Assembly (NCBI RefSeq): GCF_030384665.1
Contig: NC_083677.1
Location: 682,001-746,000 of the forward strand
Direction of reading: 5' to 3'
DNA: 64,000 nt
From: Lodderomyces elongisporus
Lineage: Eukaryota > Ascomycota > Pichiomycetes > Serinales > Debaryomycetaceae
Below the pieces are notes generated by a model. That model had not been told where the DNA came from. It ran no database searches and worked only from the letters and a program-made list of their open reading frames with translations. Positions 61,601 through 64,000 of the stretch are shown here, in pieces; position 1 is the stretch's first letter; each line of letters begins with the position of its first letter. Position numbers and translations under genes: made by a program.

Positions 61601-62568
61601 TGGTGGTTCAATTTCATTTTCATTTTCATTTCATTCACTGGAACTGTTGCATTTACGATGAACAAAACTGTGGATATCACACACATCAACCTTGTACAAG
61701 CAAAAGCAGGAAAAAGAAAAAAACAAAAGAGCAGAGAGCAGAAAGCAGAGAACAAAGAGCAAAATGTGCAACTGATTAAAGGGCAAATGCTTTTTAAAAC
61801 TTTGCAGCACCCTGATATTTCACATTCACCCATCCTTACCTCACCACTCCAATTTTGTGTCATGAAAAAGATGTGTTGTATTACGTAATACACATATTCT
61901 GTTGTCTGCGTAATTATGGTTTTGTGATTTTTGACAAACCATATCGAACATTTTCTAAACACACAGACACACACACACACACACACAAATATATCCCCGC
62001 CCCCCTTTTTCCCTTATTTCTCTACCCACCACCCCTTACAATATACTGTGGAACATTATCGCCAAACACACATATACATAAAATGGTGGTAAATAAATCA
62101 ATAGAGGAGGACTAATATAGTAGAAGAGTCTGTGAATAACAATTTTAATGCGTAAGCAACAACAACAACAACAACAACAACAATAACACTAATAATTATA
62201 GACTCCCCCCACCAACTATTTCTGTTGCAAATTTTTTGTCTATAAATATCACAACAATCCTTCCTTTTTTTTCGAAAAGAAACTCAAACAACATTTTATA
62301 CCCTCTCCTCTTTTTGTTTTTTTTATTTTTATTTTGAATCTTCTTCTTCTATAGAAACAAGCTGATCTTCACTATAATTAAAAACTTACAACCAAACAAC
62401 AAGTTATTTCAAAAAAATAAATAGAAAAGAAAGTATAAACCATATATAAATAATAAAAGAAATAAAAAACCAAAACAAAAGAAAAGAAAAGAATACATAA
62501 AAAAAGAGAAAACAAAAAACATTAGAAAGACTTGTGATTTACAAAAAAAAAGCTAGAATAAGAAGATT
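58676..62568. other. 3.9-kb gene-free region before copy D
   Basis: No supported gene. Contains a GT run (about 58718-58738), CACGTG (59263-59268), AT runs (about 59580-59612 and 60430-60456), GAA tract (about 60675-60700), TAAATATAAATAAATATAA repeats (about 60870-60910), a CAA array (about 62156-62182) and a TATAAATA box (62241-62248). A short ATG peptide followed by GTAATT near 60800 and an AG at about 60917 could be spliced, but frames do not yield a credible protein. Confidence 0.5.
62241..62248 (+). promoter_or_regulatory. TATA box of copy D
   Basis: TATAAATA, about 320-328 bp upstream of the copy D ATG, within TTTTTTGTCTATAAATATC, sharing TTTGTCTATAAA with copy C. Confidence 0.5.
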
Positions 62569-64000
62569 ATGAAGCCGTTCTTACTTGCAATTGCACTTTC
62601 TTTGTCGTCAACAGCGTTGGCGGCAGTGAGAGACATTGAATTGTATGCAATTTCAGACGATAAAGACATAAATGGCCAAAATGTCTACGTTGCTCACACC
62701 GGTAGAGGTGTGCACGGTTTCTACTTGAGTACTGAAGCACAAAGACTACAATTTGACGACAAAAAGAAAACATTGTTGGTTGAAAAGAGCTTGACTCACG
62801 AAAACAAAGCACATGGCAGCTCCTTGGGCGAGGTTCTCAACATCGCAGTAGGTTCTGGCCCACTCATTGTTGAATTTGAACAAGACGGTACTTTGTTGTT
62901 GGATAAACAAAACTTATTTGAATACGTCAAGAACACCAAACAAAATCACTACGGTTTTAAGAGAGACACTATTGACAGTTTTGCATCAAAGATGAAAATA
63001 GGCGCAAGATTTGCCAAACGTCAAATTAGAAAACGTGCAGAAGGAGATGGTACAACACCACCAGCAGAAGGAGATGGTACCACTGATGAATTTATAGATG
63101 AAGGAGATGATACTATTGATGATGGTACAGGTGGTGGAGGTGACGATGGCACAGGTGGTGGTGGTGACGATGGTACAGGTGGTGGTGGTGACGATGGTAC
63201 AGGTGGTGGTGGAGATGACGGAACTGGCGGTGGTGGTGACGATGGAACTGGAGGTGGTGGAGATGACGGAACTGGTGGTGGTGGTGACGATGGTACTGGA
63301 GGAGGTGGTGATGACGGAACTGGAGGAGGTGGTGATGACGGAACTGGAGGAGGTGGTGACGATGGTACTGGAGGTGGTGGAGATGATGGTACTGGTGGTG
63401 GTGGAGATGACGGTACTGGCGGTGGTGGAGATGACGGAACTGGTGGTGGTGACGATGGCACTGGTGGTGGTGGTGACGATGGTACAGGTGGTGGTGGTGA
63501 CGATGGTACAGGTGGTGGTGGTGACGATGGTACAGGTGGTGGTGGAGATGACGGAACTGGCGGTGGTGGTGACGATGGAACTGGAGGTGGTGGAGATGAC
63601 GGAACTGGTGGTGGTGGTGACGATGGTACTGGAGGAGGTGGTGATGACGGAACTGGAGGAGGTGGTGATGACGGAACTGGAGGAGGTGGTGACGATGGTA
63701 CTGGAGGTGGTGGAGATGATGGTACTGGTGGTGGTGGAGATGACGGTACTGGCGGTGGTGGAGATGACGGAACTGGTGGTGGTGACGATGGTACAGGTGG
63801 TGGTGGTGACGATGGTACAGGTGGTGGTGGTGACGATGGTACAGGTGGTGGTGGTGATGATGGTACTGGTGGAGGTGGTGACGATGGCACTGGAGGAGGT
63901 GGTGATGATGGTACAGGTGGAGGTGGTGACGATGGCACTGGTGGAGGTGGTGATGATGGTACTGGCGGTGGAGGAGATGACGGAACTGGCGGTGGTGGTG
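62569..64000 (+). CDS. Secreted family paralogue, copy D (partial): dibasic sites and DDGTGGGG repeats
   Basis: Starts at the ATG 62569 and is open to the right edge (477 codons seen, no stop). Signal peptide MKPFLLAIALSLSSTALA, then AVRDIELY as in the other copies. N-domain (about 19-150) with GRGVHGFYLS, FDDKKKTLLVE and LNIAVGSGPL is closest to copy C. KR (150-151) and RKR (154-156) before AEGDGTT are Kex2-type sites. From about residue 180 it is an octapeptide array DDGTGGGG of about 36 units, with two seven-residue units. The C-terminus, and so the anchor type, lies outside the window. Translation of the opposite strand gives an unrelated Pro/Ser shadow. Confidence 0.88.
   Translation, partial: MKPFLLAIALSLSSTALAAVRDIELYAISDDKDINGQNVYVAHTGRGVHGFYLSTEAQRLQFDDKKKTLLVEKSLTHENKAHGSSLGEVLNIAVGSGPLIVEFEQDGTLLLDKQNLFEYVKNTKQNHYGFKRDTIDSFASKMKIGARFAKRQIRKRAEGDGTTPPAEGDGTTDEFIDEGDDTIDDGTGGGGDDGTGGGGDDGTGGGGDDGTGGGGDDGTGGGGDDGTGGGGDDGTGGGGDDGTGGGGDDGTGGGGDDGTGGGGDDGTGGGGDDGTGGGGDDGTGGGGDDGTGGGDDGTGGGGDDGTGGGGDDGTGGGGDDGTGGGGDDGTGGGGDDGTGGGGDDGTGGGGDDGTGGGGDDGTGGGGDDGTGGGGDDGTGGGGDDGTGGGGDDGTGGGGDDGTGGGDDGTGGGGDDGTGGGGDDGTGGGGDDGTGGGGDDGTGGGGDDGTGGGGDDGTGGGGDDGTGGGGDDGTGGGG
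63120..64000 (+). repeat. 24-nt coding repeat array with 333-bp higher-order period
   Basis: Array of 24-nt units (DDGTGGGG), with 21-nt units at about 63439 and 63772. A 333-bp block (thirteen 24-nt units plus one 21-nt unit; 111 codons) is duplicated almost exactly: for example GGAGATGACGGAACTGGCGG at 63211 recurs at 63544, and GACGGAACTGGTGGTGGTGA at 63433 recurs at 63766. It continues past the edge. Confidence 0.92.

Noticed and set aside
43491..62568. Transposon or LTR remnants in the gene-poor region
   Set aside because: No terminal repeats, target duplications, integrase or reverse-transcriptase-like frames were seen; repeats are simple-sequence arrays only.
63021..63938. Minus-strand 305-residue open frame of PSSPPPPV repeats
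   Set aside because: It is the antisense shadow of the copy D DDGTGGGG array. The plus strand has a signal peptide, a homologous N-domain and an intact frame from 62569, so the Pro/Ser frame is an artefact of a repeat without stops.

Overview
This 64-kb window is nuclear chromosomal DNA from a budding yeast of the CUG-Ser clade (Candida/Lodderomyces relatives). The evidence is compact genes with yeast-type introns (GTATGT or GTGTGT donors, TACTAAC or TGCTAAC branch sites), orthologues of yeast housekeeping genes, and a tandem cluster of secreted proteins resembling the Candida albicans RHD3/PGA30/PGA31 family. The sequence itself supports CUG=Ser: at residue 133 of two neighbouring paralogues, one gene has CTG where the other has TCA, in otherwise matching context. 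CTG codons should therefore be read as serine throughout. Abundant homopolymer and trinucleotide tracts suggest Lodderomyces or the C. parapsilosis group, but the species is not settled.

Left part (1-24 kb): a possible C-terminal fragment of a gene at the left edge; a Snf1-activating-type kinase (SAK1-like, minus); an unrecognised helical-repeat protein with one intron (plus); PAC2, tubulin cofactor E (plus); TMA20 (minus); the MPH1 helicase (minus) with two MCB boxes in its promoter; the NUG1 ribosome-biogenesis GTPase (minus); and the YND1 Golgi apyrase (minus), divergent from a PalC-like Bro1-domain protein (plus).

Middle (24-43.5 kb): an Argonaute with a full DEDD catalytic set and an RGG-rich N-terminus (minus); TFC3, the B-block-binding subunit of TFIIIC (minus); EFM5, a methyltransferase acting on eEF1A (plus), convergent with EFB1, the eEF1B nucleotide-exchange factor (minus). 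EFB1 contains a 526-nt intron that carries a U18/snR18 C/D-box snoRNA. Next come a Zn2Cys6 transcription factor whose 105-nt, stop-free intron splits the zinc cluster (minus), calnexin CNE1 (plus), and a membrane-anchored EEP-fold phosphodiesterase (plus).

Right part (43.5-64 kb): a gene-poor region with four tandem plus-strand paralogues of one secreted or cell-wall family, separated by 3-5 kb of AT-rich non-coding DNA. A minus-strand single-pass membrane protein with a PPPY motif lies among them. The first two paralogues end in GPI signals. The third and fourth share a new layout: a conserved N-domain, then a Kex2-type dibasic site, then a long acidic repeat domain. The third ends in eight consecutive cysteines rather than a GPI signal. 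The fourth has a DDGTGGGG array with a 333-bp higher-order duplication and runs off the right edge.

Several genes serve translation and ribosome production (NUG1, TMA20, EFM5, EFB1 with snR18, TFC3); the right third is dedicated to the cell surface.
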